This document shows positions 6,941 through 15,242 of a stretch of DNA of 47,991 nt, piece by piece; position 1 is the stretch's first letter, and the number at the start of each line of letters is the position of its first letter. This DNA comes from an uncultured Anaeromassilibacillus sp. Lineage in GTDB: Bacteria > Bacillota > Clostridia > Oscillospirales > Acutalibacteraceae. The translations under genes and the position numbers were made by a program. The stretch is from contig CAKNKY010000018.1 in NCBI GenBank assembly GCA_930987725.1, positions 1 through 47,991 on the forward strand. Reading direction: 5' to 3'. The notes beneath the pieces are model-generated. The model was not told the origin of the DNA. It saw only the letters and a list, made by a program, of their open reading frames with translations, and ran no database searches.

Positions 6941-8242
6941 TTACATCCGGCAGGCGCCATCTCTCGAAAAGTGGAAGGTGGATTGGTAAAATGCCCGCAC
7001 GGCACGGCAAAAATGACCGATATCTTCCGTGCCTGCCGTTTCAACTGCGGAATGCATGGCAAGCTGTGCCAGCCCGATATCCAACATCGGGCTGGACACG
7101 GTGTGTCCCTGCAGGTTGCCGAGCGTAGAACCGCCGGGCATATCTGCCCGGTTGGCAAAGCGCTGCAGCGGCACCTCCGCCTGGCGGCAGATTTCCCCGA
7201 AAAGTGCCGCGCTCACGGCATCCGTTGTGTATTTCTGACTGGCATTCACCTTAACCACGACACCACCGTTGAGAACAGGCCCGTTTTCAGGATCCGATTT
7301 TTCCGGGTGATTCGGATGGACGGCATGACCGTTATCGGCGGAAAGAATCAGAGAGTTGGCTGCTGCCTGATAATAAGATTGACGGCTCAGGCCGAGTGCG
7401 TCCCAAATGCGGGAGAGGGTATCAGGGAGGAAGGATCCCTGCGCTCCCTGGCGCGTGGAGGAGCCCACTTCCTCACTGTCGAGCATGCCCCACACGGCGA
7501 GGACATCTTCCTCCGCTTCCGATTCCAGGAAAGCAAGGAGGGAACTGCCCGCGCATTCCAAATCATCGATACGGGGGCTCATGAAAAATTCGCCCGCAGG
7601 GCCTACACGTACGGCTTTCTGGCGCGGCGTCAGGCTGAGATCCCAGGAAAGGATGTCAGTCGCCTGGAAGAGACCGGCTTCCGAAGCGAGCAGCTCGCGG
7701 AGGGAACTGCTGTTTTCCGTCCCGTAAAGAGGCTGCAGATCGACCTGCGGATTCCATTTGCGTCCGTCGTTGGTTGAGCGATCAAAATGGATGGCAACGC
7801 TCGGGATAACGAGCAGATCCTGATCCGGGCAGACCAGCCTTGTCTCAATCCCTCCCGGCGTGCGAACAACCACACGGCCCGCAACCGTGAGCGGCCTGTC
7901 CAGCCAGGAACCCATGATCATGCCGCCATAGCCCTCAGTTTCCAGTTTCCTGTAAACGCCCTGTTTCAGGTCAAGGTTTTTGACACGCCAGGACGGTGTA
8001 TCTCCATGCGAAAGGACCATGCGCCAGCCGTCGATTCGGCAGACTTTCGGCAGGCGGAATGCCAAGACTGCGGAACCGTTCCTCGTCGTGTAATACCGGC
8101 CGCCTGGTGCAAGGTCCCACGGCGCACATTCCTCCAGGCGGCGATACCCTGCCCTTTGCAGCCGATCCGCCGCTTCGGAAGCGGCATGCCATGGGCTAAC
8201 ACCGGCATCAATAAAGTCAAGTACGGATTGGATTTGATCCAT
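6941..8242 (-). CDS. M18-family metalloaminopeptidase
   Basis: Cytosolic dizinc aminopeptidase of 433 residues, the size of bacterial M18 (ApeB-like) enzymes, which favour acidic N-terminal residues. Metal and catalytic motifs are visible in order: SHGDTPSW with the first His and Asp (about 78-85), RIDDLEC with a bridging Asp, DSEEVGS with the paired Glu residues, ADNGHAVHPNH, and the final MHSAVETAG with the last His. AHTDSP-type versions of the first motif are more common, so SHGDTP is a mild variant. The ATG at 8242 has AGGAGG about 12 bases upstream. A hairpin and possible promoter lie between it and the GH42 gene. Confidence 0.9.
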   Translation of the reverse strand: MDQIQSVLDFIDAGVSPWHAASEAADRLQRAGYRRLEECAPWDLAPGGRYYTTRNGSAVLAFRLPKVCRIDGWRMVLSHGDTPSWRVKNLDLKQGVYRKLETEGYGGMIMGSWLDRPLTVAGRVVVRTPGGIETRLVCPDQDLLVIPSVAIHFDRSTNDGRKWNPQVDLQPLYGTENSSSLRELLASEAGLFQATDILSWDLSLTPRQKAVRVGPAGEFFMSPRIDDLECAGSSLLAFLESEAEEDVLAVWGMLDSEEVGSSTRQGAQGSFLPDTLSRIWDALGLSRQSYYQAAANSLILSADNGHAVHPNHPEKSDPENGPVLNGGVVVKVNASQKYTTDAVSAALFGEICRQAEVPLQRFANRADMPGGSTLGNLQGHTVSSPMLDIGLAQLAMHSAVETAGTEDIGHFCRAVRAFYQSTFHFSRDGACRM

Positions 8243-8279
8243 ATTTCAGGGGTTCCTCCTTTTCTTCACACAAAAAGAG

Positions 8280-8316
8280 GGCTGCCGGGCCGGTGGCCGA
8301 AATCGGCAGCCTCATT
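8280..8316. terminator. Hairpin terminator or attenuator after the GH42 gene
   Basis: Stem GGCTGCCG/CGGCAGCC (8280-8287 with 8304-8311) contains an inner GGCC-GGT-GGCC palindrome. It has five A residues on its left (a T tract for minus-strand transcription) and T residues on its right, so it may work in both directions. It lies 70 bases after the GH42 stop and upstream of the M18 gene. Confidence 0.7.
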
Positions 8317-8317
8317 T

Positions 8318-8346
8318 TTCATAGCAAATACATCATGACGGTGCAA
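8318..8346 (-). promoter_or_regulatory. Possible M18 aminopeptidase promoter
   Basis: On the minus strand TTGCAC (8341-8346) and TATGAA (8318-8323) are separated by 17 bases. The -10 box is only a partial match. If real, transcription begins almost at the 8280-8311 hairpin, which would then be a leader attenuator. Confidence 0.35.
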
Positions 8347-8383
8347 AGCAAACCGATCCCGAATACACGGAAGGAAGCTCGTC

Positions 8384-10420
8384 TCAACCGTATACTCTTG
8401 TGCCGTACGGCTCCACCTGCACACGGCCCTGCACCGTTTCCCCGGTGTAAAGATCGGTTTTTGCTTCGCCCAAAACGATTTCTGCCGGCTCGGCGCTGTA
8501 GTTCAGCACAAAATAAAAGCGGTGGCCATCCTTTTCCCGCACGGCTATCTCACAGCATTCCGGAACTTCCACCACATTGCGGTAAGGCTCCGCAACGCCG
8601 AGCCTGCGCAGGAATACGGCAGCCGTTTCCTCCGGGAAGGTTGTGCCGAACGAATAGACGCTGCCTTTCCCCACCCTGTTCACCAGAAGGCCGGGCGTAC
8701 CGGCGTAATAGCAGTTTTCATACCAGCCGAGGACCTCTGCCTGCTCTCCGATGGCGTCGAGCTCATCGCTGAACACGGTAACTTTCAGTTTTTCGCCCTC
8801 CCAATCGACAACGATATGCTTGTCCTCCGGGCCTACGGGTGTATACTCCGGCACATCTGCCCCTGTGAGTTCGCGGAAAACACCCGGCAGCAGATCCATG
8901 ACGCAGCGGCCGTTCAGATCTTTGATCCCGCTGCGGCAGCCGAACACCAGGGTCCCGCCGTTTTCCACGTAGCGCTGCAACAGGTCCGCGCGGGTTTTGG
9001 ACGCAAGCATGGGATGGGGATAAAAGATCACACTGTACCGGCTGAGATCCGGGGCAGGAAGCTCATCTGTGAGATAGACAAAATCCACCGGCGTGTGCGC
9101 ATGCTGGGCGGCTGCATAAATACCCTGGCTGCTGACGGCCTCGATCGTGCGGTGCCAGACATCCTCCTGGGCATTCCAGATGTTGTCGAAATCCTTAATC
9201 ACCGCAACCTTTGCCTCGTAGTGAGCGCCGGCCACCGGCTTGAGCGACTGGAATTTTTTGTGGATTTCCTTCACTTCGCGGAGACGGCGGTTGTCACGGG
9301 AGGAATAATCCAAAATGCCGTGCCAGTAGATTTCCGTGCCGAACGTGCATGTGCGCCAGCGGAAATAACTCACATAATCCGCGCCGTGGGCCACGCTTTG
9401 CATCGTCCACAGCGTGATCTGCCCCGGCTTGGGTGTGGGAGCCATGCCGCTGTGTGTCTGACCGTTTGCACCGGACTGCTGCTCCATAATGCCGAAAATC
9501 GGGCTGATGGAGCGGACTTCCGCGAGATGGCGGCTCCAGTTTCTGTCGCGCAGGCTGCGCGGGTCCGGCGTACCGCCGGTCATGTTCGCAAAGTTCGGAT
9601 AGGAGTCATACATCATGAAATCCAGGCTTTCCGCATTCATGGCATGGTTGTCCACGTTTGAGAAAATGCCGTTCGTCGTGATAAAATCACCAGGCTTGAG
9701 GTAGCGGCGGAGAATGTCGCTCTGCAGCTTCACAAAGCCGCGGGCGCTGTGGGAAACAAAGCGCGTGTAATCGAGCAGCAGGTGAATGTTAACGTTGTTT
9801 ACGGTGGGTCTCGGAATGTGAATTTCGCTCCAATCCGAATAAGTCTGATTCCAGAAAACCGTTCCCCATGCATCGTTCAGTGCATGGAGCGTGCCGTATT
9901 TCTCCTTGACAAACGCACGGAACGCTTTATCATCGCTCTGAGAATAAAAAACATCCGTCTCGCAGTTGATCTCGTTGTCAATCTGCCAGCCGATGATGCA
10001 CGGGCGGTGCGCAAAATGCTCCGCAAACCGTTCCGTGATCAGGGCAGCCTTTTCCTGATAAACGGGGGAATTGTAATTATAGTGGCGGCGGCCGCCATGG
10101 CGGTAGATCACACCGTCAATCCGGGCATTCAAAACCTCAGGGTATTTTTCCGTCAGCCAGGCCGGCGGCGTGGCAGTGGGCGTGCAGAAAATCACCTTCA
10201 TGCCCATCTTTTCTGCCACATCCAGGAAGCGATCGAAGAAATCAAAGGTAAACGTGCCCTCTGTGGGCTCCACCTTGTTCCAGGCAAATTCGGCAATACG
10301 GATTACCTCGATCCCGTTTTCCAGCATGCGGCGAAGATCTTCCTCCCACATGGTTTCCGGCCAGTGCTCCGGATAGTAACAGGTGCCGAGCGTCAGCTTT
10401 TCTCCATCGATCAGATTCAA
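8384..10420 (-). CDS. Beta-galactosidase, glycoside hydrolase family 42
   Basis: GH42 retaining beta-galactosidase of 678 residues, the full family length. It begins with the usual LGTCYYPEHWPE segment of the TIM barrel. The acid/base Glu is Glu150 in IGWQIDNE and the nucleophile is Glu313 in FGIMEQQSG. The trimerisation domain follows (about 385-600), containing LVFGCRSGIKD, and a beta-rich C-terminal domain ends the protein. There is no signal peptide, so it is intracellular and would act on imported oligosaccharides. The start is TTG at 10420, with GGGAGG nine bases upstream and no better ATG nearby. The gene appears monocistronic, with hairpins at both ends. No transporter lies beside it. 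Confidence 0.93.
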   Translation of the reverse strand: MNLIDGEKLTLGTCYYPEHWPETMWEEDLRRMLENGIEVIRIAEFAWNKVEPTEGTFTFDFFDRFLDVAEKMGMKVIFCTPTATPPAWLTEKYPEVLNARIDGVIYRHGGRRHYNYNSPVYQEKAALITERFAEHFAHRPCIIGWQIDNEINCETDVFYSQSDDKAFRAFVKEKYGTLHALNDAWGTVFWNQTYSDWSEIHIPRPTVNNVNIHLLLDYTRFVSHSARGFVKLQSDILRRYLKPGDFITTNGIFSNVDNHAMNAESLDFMMYDSYPNFANMTGGTPDPRSLRDRNWSRHLAEVRSISPIFGIMEQQSGANGQTHSGMAPTPKPGQITLWTMQSVAHGADYVSYFRWRTCTFGTEIYWHGILDYSSRDNRRLREVKEIHKKFQSLKPVAGAHYEAKVAVIKDFDNIWNAQEDVWHRTIEAVSSQGIYAAAQHAHTPVDFVYLTDELPAPDLSRYSVIFYPHPMLASKTRADLLQRYVENGGTLVFGCRSGIKDLNGRCVMDLLPGVFRELTGADVPEYTPVGPEDKHIVVDWEGEKLKVTVFSDELDAIGEQAEVLGWYENCYYAGTPGLLVNRVGKGSVYSFGTTFPEETAAVFLRRLGVAEPYRNVVEVPECCEIAVREKDGHRFYFVLNYSAEPAEIVLGEAKTDLYTGETVQGRVQVEPYGTRVYG

Positions 10421-10445
10421 ATTCAGAAACCTCCCTTTTCCATGC

Positions 10446-10534
10446 GGAATCCTATCTGCTTCGGAAGCAGAGGGGATTCCTGTGTGGCATATTGCAAGGC
10501 AATCTTATCACAGAAGGAGGTAAAAGTCTATTGC
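10446..10534 (-). promoter_or_regulatory. GH42 leader with nested dyad and possible promoter
   Basis: Upstream of the GH42 start lies a 35-base nested dyad: GGAATCC (10446-10452), CTGCTTC (10456-10462), GAAGCAG (10464-10470) and GGATTCC (10474-10480). A 13-bp palindrome ATTGC-AAG-GCAAT (10491-10503) follows. On the minus strand TAGACT and TAAGAT, 17 bases apart near 10530 and 10507, could form a weak promoter. The dyads are visible; calling them operators is inference. Confidence 0.45.
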
Positions 10535-10568
10535 TTTCTTTCCTTTTCCGGTTTATGTGCTGCCTTTC

Positions 10569-10597
10569 TTGCGAACGGCTTTTCTTTTTTGTATAAT
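10569..10597 (+). promoter_or_regulatory. Promoter of the TraX-family gene
   Basis: TTGCGA (10569-10574), a 17-base spacer and a perfect TATAAT (10592-10597). Transcription would start about 45 bases before the ATG at 10648. Confidence 0.72.
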
Positions 10598-10647
10598 AGC
10601 AGCGGAATAAGATCGCCTGCACTGCGCCTGGCGGGAAAGGAATGCAA

Positions 10648-11355
10648 ATGAACCGGATTTCTTACGGATTGAATGCAAACCAGCTCAAGGCGATCGCCGT
10701 GGCAGCCATGGTAATTGACCATGCGGCGGCTTATCTTCTGCCGGCTTCCTTCCCTTTTTCCTGGGAAATGCGGCTCATTGGGCGAATCACCGCGCCAATC
10801 ATGTGTTTTTTTATCGCGGAAGGATATGCCCACACCTCAAACCTGCGGCGCTATGCCCTGCGGCTCCTCTTTTTTGCCGCCGTCTCTCACATTCCGTTTC
10901 TGCTCCTGCATGGCGGACTGTCTCATTTTTTTGAGACAACCGGTGTCATCTGGACGCTTTTGATGGGTCTGCTCGCTTTATCGTTCGGAAAAGAGGAACG
11001 GCTCCCGCTGTGGGTGCGGATGGGGCTTGTCCTTGCCTGTTGTGTGTTGGCCTTCCCGGCGGATTGGGGATGGATCGGCGTTCTTTGGGTGTTTGGCTTC
11101 GGCATGTGCCGGGAAAACAAGGCGCGGGCGGCCGCCGTCTTTTCTGTGGTAGGCGCTCTCTATATCATCCGTGGGTTGTCTGCGCCGCTCAGCCTGTTCA
11201 CTGTGAGCCGGCTCGGTGTGTTTTTGTCCCTGCCCCTGCTGTGGCTCTATAACGGTAAACACGGATCCCGCAGCCGTGTGCTCCAGGCATCCTATTACTG
11301 GTTCTATCCTGTTCATCTTCTGGCAATCTGGGGGATTCGACTTCTGACGCTGTAA
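10648..11355 (+). CDS. TraX-family integral membrane protein
   Basis: Polytopic membrane protein of 235 residues in the TraX family, named after the F-plasmid pilin N-acetylase. Chromosomal members are common in Firmicutes and have no established substrate. The family start is visible: LNANQLKAIAVAAMVIDHAA, with the conserved MVIDH, then RLIGRITAPIMCFFIAEGY. About eight hydrophobic segments follow and the end is WFYPVHLLAIWGIR, also typical. The ATG at 10648 is chosen over 10642 because GGGAAAGGA sits seven bases before it. It has its own promoter and a strong terminator. No conjugation genes are nearby, so pilus modification is unlikely; an acyltransferase role is possible. Confidence 0.88.
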   Translation: MNRISYGLNANQLKAIAVAAMVIDHAAAYLLPASFPFSWEMRLIGRITAPIMCFFIAEGYAHTSNLRRYALRLLFFAAVSHIPFLLLHGGLSHFFETTGVIWTLLMGLLALSFGKEERLPLWVRMGLVLACCVLAFPADWGWIGVLWVFGFGMCRENKARAAAVFSVVGALYIIRGLSAPLSLFTVSRLGVFLSLPLLWLYNGKHGSRSRVLQASYYWFYPVHLLAIWGIRLLTL

Positions 11356-11376
11356 GGCCCCGATGCCTGTTATTTC

Positions 11377-11420
11377 CTGAAAAAGCTCCGCTTCGAAGCA
11401 TCGAAGCGGAGCTTTTTCAG
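11377..11420. terminator. Bidirectional terminator between traX-like and rhaM genes
   Basis: A perfect 20-bp stem (11377-11396 with 11401-11420) closes an AGCA loop. The outer part is A5 on the left and T5 on the right, so either strand yields a GC hairpin followed by U residues. It lies between two convergent genes. Confidence 0.93.
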
Positions 11421-11441
11421 ACATACATTGGCGTAAAGTTT

Positions 11442-11756
11442 TCAATCGAGATGAAACACCGGTTTGAGATCGATGCTGACCGGGCTGTTGTCCGAATTTG
11501 TTGCCATGATATCAGCCATGTAATCCCACCATTTGCGGCAGATGGCTGTTTCTGCGGAAGCATTCCATTTGGCCTCGTCCTCAATCTCTATATAGCCGAA
11601 CAGCGTAAGTGTCTCCTTGTCGAGATATATGCTGTAATTCCGGCCGCCATATTCATGGATCATGTCTTTCATTTCCGGCCAGAGTGCATTGTGACGTTTT
11701 TCATATTCCTGTTCAAAGCCCGGATACAGCTTCATTTTGAACGCTTTGCGAATCAT
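11442..11756 (-). CDS. rhaM: L-rhamnose mutarotase
   Basis: Small enzyme that interconverts the alpha and beta anomers of L-rhamnose. Its 104 residues are the normal length. Tyr18 and His22 (in YEKRHNALWPEM) match the catalytic positions known for the E. coli enzyme, and the WW pair in CRKWWDYMADIM together with LKPVFHLD at the end are family marks. The start at 11756 has GGGAGGA seven bases upstream; longer versions beginning at 11795 would lack a ribosome site and exceed family length. No rhamnose kinase, isomerase or aldolase is present in the window, so it is an isolated member of that pathway. Confidence 0.93.
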   Translation of the reverse strand: MIRKAFKMKLYPGFEQEYEKRHNALWPEMKDMIHEYGGRNYSIYLDKETLTLFGYIEIEDEAKWNASAETAICRKWWDYMADIMATNSDNSPVSIDLKPVFHLD

Positions 11757-11849
11757 GGTGTTTCCTCCCGTAAAAAACCAAGTTATGCGCCGCATATCAT
11801 GGACACATGCGCATCGTTCTCTGAAAAAGATCGCTTTCAGGCAAAACGT

Positions 11850-12488
11850 TCATTCCCGCGCTTTTGTCTGTTCCCCGGAAATACGGTTCTCCCGGGATTT
11901 TCCTGCACGCTGCACGAGGCCAATCACCTGGCCGGAAATAGCAACGGTGAGCAGAGAACAGAGCAGCCGGTCCCATGGAAGATAAGAAAGCGAAAGCGAC
12001 AGCACAATCAGATCCGTGAGAAGATAAGCCCACTGAATCTTCCAATGCAGGCCGTGCGCAAGCACCATCGCCAGGGCGTCATCTCCGCCCGGGGCACCTC
12101 CCGCGCGCACGCTCAGCCCGACACCGACGCCGACAAACATGGCGCCGACAACCGCCGCCAGGAGCGGAGCCTGCGCGAGCTGAGGCCAGAGCGGCGGAAA
12201 GGACTCCGCCACGGCGTAAAAAAGGGAAAAGCCGCCGCCGGAAACCAGGGAATAAAAAAGGAATTCTTTCCCGAGCAGCTTCCAGCCGAGCGCGTAACAG
12301 ACGGCATTCATCACCAGACCGGAAACGGAGGGTGAGACGCCGAACCAATGCTGGAGCAGGAGCGTCATGCCGAGGACGCCCCCTTCTGTTACGTTGGACA
12401 GGGAATGGACGTTGTACAGACCGAAGGCTAAAATGGCGCTCCCGGCAAGGGCCAGGGCAATCCGCTTCGGCTTCACCTGGGTGAACAC
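11850..12488 (-). CDS. YitT/YczE-type integral membrane protein
   Basis: Membrane protein of 212 residues with about five or six hydrophobic segments, resembling the YitT family (DUF161 type) without its soluble C-terminal domain. Typical features are the opening ALAGSAILAFGLYNVHSLSNVTEGGVLG, the glycine-rich segment VGAMFVGVGVGLSVRAGGAPGG and the following DDALAMVLA. Function of the family is not settled; a transport role is suspected. The start is GTG at 12488, after AAAGG. A consensus promoter with a dyad over its -10 box lies just upstream, so expression is probably repressor-controlled. Downstream, rhaM follows after about 90 bases on the same strand and may be cotranscribed. Confidence 0.82.
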   Translation of the reverse strand: MFTQVKPKRIALALAGSAILAFGLYNVHSLSNVTEGGVLGMTLLLQHWFGVSPSVSGLVMNAVCYALGWKLLGKEFLFYSLVSGGGFSLFYAVAESFPPLWPQLAQAPLLAAVVGAMFVGVGVGLSVRAGGAPGGDDALAMVLAHGLHWKIQWAYLLTDLIVLSLSLSYLPWDRLLCSLLTVAISGQVIGLVQRAGKSRENRISGEQTKARE

Positions 12489-12501
12489 AATAACACAACC
12501 T

Positions 12502-12541
12502 TTCTGATATCGAGTGTATCAGAAGGCCCTGTCTTTGTCAA
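12502..12541 (-). promoter_or_regulatory. Promoter with overlapping operator for the YitT-like gene
   Basis: On the minus strand TTGACA (12536-12541), a 17-base spacer and TACACT (12513-12518) form a good promoter. A perfect 8-bp inverted repeat TTCTGATA-N7-TATCAGAA (12502-12524) covers the -10 box, the expected position of a repressor site. Confidence 0.72.
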
Positions 12542-12563
12542 CTTTTGGTCAAAACATGCAGAC

Positions 12564-13784
12564 TTATTCTTCTGCCTGCGGGCAGGCGAGCAACCGGAGC
12601 ACATGCACCATGGCATCCATGCTCTGCACGGGAATGTATTCAAACCGGCCGTGCGCATTGTGACCGCCTGTGCTCAGATTCGGGCAGGGCAGCCCCATAT
12701 AGGAAAGGCGGGCGCCGTCCGTCCCGCCGCGGATGGGCTGAATGCGCGGCTCCACACCTGCCTTGCGCATCGCCTGCTTCGCGTTCTCAATGAGGAAATA
12801 ATAGGGCTCGATTTTTTCTTTCATGTTGTAGTAGCTGTCTGTCAGCTCCACTTCCACCGTGCCTTCTCCGTATTCCGCATTGAGGAAAGCGGCAATGCGC
12901 AGGAAACGATCCTTTTTTGCTTCAAATTTCTGCCGGTCGTGGTCGCGGATGATATAATGCAGCACAGTTTTTTCCTCGTCACCGCTCATCCGGTTCAGGT
13001 GCTGGAACCCTTCATAGCCTTCCGTGCAGGCAGGAATCTCTGCCGCGGGAAGCATATTTTGAAACTGAATGCCAATGAGCAGCGCGTTCTTCATCTTGTT
13101 TTTGGCGTCGCCGGGGTGAATATTCAGCCCGTGCACCGTTACCGTTGCAGAGGCAGCGTTAAAGTTCTCATATTCCAGCTCTCCGAGCTTGCCGCCGTCC
13201 ACCGTGTAGGCATACTGAGCGCCAAAACCGGAAACATCGAACAAATCCGCGCCGCGGCCGATCTCCTCATCCGGCGTAAAACCAAAGCAAAGCTTGCCAT
13301 GCGGAAGCTTGTCTCGCTGGATTTCCTCCACAAGCGTCATGATTTCCGCAATTCCTGCCTTGTCGTCTGCACCGAGCAGCGTCGTGCCGTCTGTCACAAT
13401 CAAATCCTGTCCCACGTAATCGCGCAGGGTGGGATAGCGCGCAGGGCTCATGACAATGTGCTCCTTTTCATTGAGTACAATGTCCCCTCCGTCATAGTTC
13501 TTTACAATATGCGGCTTCACGCCGGCGCCGGAGGCGTCAGGCGAGGTGTCCATGTGTGAGATAAAGCCGAGGGCCGGAGCGTCAGTTTCACAGTTTGCCG
13601 GAAGGGAGCCATAGACATACCCGTTTTCGTCCACCCGGGCGTCTTCCACGCCGAGCGTGTGAAGTTCTTCCACCAGACGGTTCGCAAACGTAAGCTGGTT
13701 CGCTGTGCTCGGACAATGGGGATTCTCTTCGCAAGATGTTGTATCAAACAAGACATACTGCAAAAAACGTTCAGATGCTTTCAT
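12564..13784 (-). CDS. pepT: Peptidase T (tripeptide aminopeptidase)
   Basis: M20-family dizinc peptidase that removes the N-terminal residue of tripeptides in the cytosol. Its 406 residues match PepT. Zinc-site motifs appear in order: SHMDTSPD (first His and Asp), LGADDKAG (bridging Asp), TPDEEIGRGAD (catalytic Glu and ligand Glu), DGGKLGELEYENFNA, and near the end RGGTDGARLSYMGLPCPN with GGHNAHGRFEY (last His). The ATG at 13784 has an AGGAGG site. It has its own promoter, which begins inside the 3' end of the neighbouring regulator gene. Only 75 bases separate it from the YitT-like gene downstream, in which that gene's promoter lies. Confidence 0.95.
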   Translation of the reverse strand: MKASERFLQYVLFDTTSCEENPHCPSTANQLTFANRLVEELHTLGVEDARVDENGYVYGSLPANCETDAPALGFISHMDTSPDASGAGVKPHIVKNYDGGDIVLNEKEHIVMSPARYPTLRDYVGQDLIVTDGTTLLGADDKAGIAEIMTLVEEIQRDKLPHGKLCFGFTPDEEIGRGADLFDVSGFGAQYAYTVDGGKLGELEYENFNAASATVTVHGLNIHPGDAKNKMKNALLIGIQFQNMLPAAEIPACTEGYEGFQHLNRMSGDEEKTVLHYIIRDHDRQKFEAKKDRFLRIAAFLNAEYGEGTVEVELTDSYYNMKEKIEPYYFLIENAKQAMRKAGVEPRIQPIRGGTDGARLSYMGLPCPNLSTGGHNAHGRFEYIPVQSMDAMVHVLRLLACPQAEE

Positions 13785-13814
13785 GATCGAAAGTCCTCCT
13801 TTTTACGTCTCTAT

Positions 13815-13872
13815 GGAACAAATTTCGTTCCGTATCACGAAACATTATACTCTCCTTTGCCCCGCCTGTCAT
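13815..13872 (-). promoter_or_regulatory. pepT promoter and leader dyad
   Basis: On the minus strand ATGACA (13867-13872), 17 bases, then a perfect TATAAT (13844-13849). The -35 box overlaps the last codon of the upstream regulator gene. The leader contains GGAAC-N7-GTTCC (13815-13831), a possible operator. Confidence 0.68.
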
Positions 13873-15242
13873 CCCTTTTTGTTCCAGGCCAGACCAAGCA
13901 GACGCACTGCTTCCGGAATATCCGGGAGCGCGATGCCGGAAAAGCTGAGAGCCAGACTCAATCCCTTCCCATCCTGGCGGGGGCGGACCCGTACACCCTG
14001 TTCTGCCGCAAGCCCGCAGAGATGGTTGGCTTCCTCTTCCTGCACCGGCATACGGAAATACAGAGCCGTTTCCTCCAACACAAACGGGATACCCGGAAAG
14101 ATATCTGAAAGGCATTTCCCCATGGCCTGGCTTTTCGTCGCATACAATTTGCGCAGACGCCGCAGACGGCGTTCCATTTGCCCGCTTGTGATGTAATCTG
14201 CAAGCGCAAGCTGCTCGATTTTGGAGGCTGTCTGGTTATAATTGCGTGCCCGCATTCGGTATCGCTCCAGCAATTCGGGAGGCAGGACCATATAGCCGAT
14301 GCGGACAGAGGGCAGCAGCAGCTTGGAAAATGAGCCGAGATATGCCACCCGGCTGCCGCCCGCCATCCCCCGCATAGCAGGAATCGGCCGGGCACGGTAA
14401 CGGAGTTCGCCGTTGTAATCGTCCTCCACAAGAACGCCGTCCCTCTCCTGTGCCCAGCGGATCAGCTCAAACCGCCTGCTGGTGGGCATGGCGCTGCCGC
14501 TTTTCACCGGTGAAGAGGGGCTGATGTAGGCCAGATCCACATCGCTTTTGCGCAGGGCGGCCGGATCGAGGCCGTTTTCATCGCACGGGAGCGGCACGAT
14601 TTCCATGCCGAAATCACGGAATATCTGTTCGGCCTGGGCAAAGCCGCGCTCGTCAATGGCCACGCGGTTTTTACCGGCAAGACCGCACAGCAGCGACAGC
14701 AGCGGCTGGCTGCCTGCGCCGACAACCACTTCCCCCGGAGTGACAGAGAGGCCGCGCGTGCGTGCCGCATAGCGGGAGAGCGCTTCCCGAAGTTCCGGCT
14801 CACCCTGGTGATCTCCATAGGACACTACGCTTTCATGCCGGTTCAGTGCTTCCCGCACATGGCGTCGCCACACGGTAAGATCCACGTTTTCTGCATCCAC
14901 GCAGTCCGTGCCAAGGTTATACCTGTATTTTGCGGCCAGAAGGATGGGAACAGGTACCGGGCGATGCTGTTCCGGCAACGTGTGAGATTCCCCGGAGCGC
15001 ACAAAATACCCCTTCTTTGGTTCGCTTTTCAGGTATCCCTCCACGCAGAGCTGCTGATACGCCGCCTCCACCGTGGTGCGGCTGACGCCGAGATCTTCAC
15101 AGAACCGGCGGATAGACGGCATCCGTTCCCCGTGCTTGAGCTTTCCTGTTTCCATGGCAGTTTTCAGGGAACGATACAGCTTCAGGTAAAGGGGACCTTC
15201 CCCGCCGCTCACGTCCAGATAATCATAGGCCAATCTGTACAC
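13869..15242 (-). CDS. MocR/PdxR-type transcription regulator
   Basis: Fusion of a GntR winged helix and an aminotransferase-like domain, 457 residues. The DNA-binding part (about 12-80) contains MPSIRRFCEDLGVSRTTVEAAYQQL. The fold-type I PLP domain follows from about 115, with VVVGAGSQPLLSLL, LVEDDYNGELRYR and the PLP lysine in YLGSFSKLLLPSVRIGYMVLP. Such proteins sense PLP or related amino compounds and do not catalyse transamination in the cell. It diverges from an ECF-type S component, a layout known for regulators of vitamin B6 uptake, so PdxR-like control of pyridoxine transport is my preferred reading. The GTG start at 15242 has a poor ribosome site, so the exact start is uncertain. 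Confidence 0.9.
   Translation of the reverse strand: MYRLAYDYLDVSGGEGPLYLKLYRSLKTAMETGKLKHGERMPSIRRFCEDLGVSRTTVEAAYQQLCVEGYLKSEPKKGYFVRSGESHTLPEQHRPVPVPILLAAKYRYNLGTDCVDAENVDLTVWRRHVREALNRHESVVSYGDHQGEPELREALSRYAARTRGLSVTPGEVVVGAGSQPLLSLLCGLAGKNRVAIDERGFAQAEQIFRDFGMEIVPLPCDENGLDPAALRKSDVDLAYISPSSPVKSGSAMPTSRRFELIRWAQERDGVLVEDDYNGELRYRARPIPAMRGMAGGSRVAYLGSFSKLLLPSVRIGYMVLPPELLERYRMRARNYNQTASKIEQLALADYITSGQMERRLRRLRKLYATKSQAMGKCLSDIFPGIPFVLEETALYFRMPVQEEEANHLCGLAAEQGVRVRPRQDGKGLSLALSFSGIALPDIPEAVRLLGLAWNKKG

Noticed and set aside
10648-11355. Part of a conjugative element, because the protein is TraX-like
   Set aside because: No other conjugation, relaxase or integrase gene is nearby and chromosomal TraX homologues are common.
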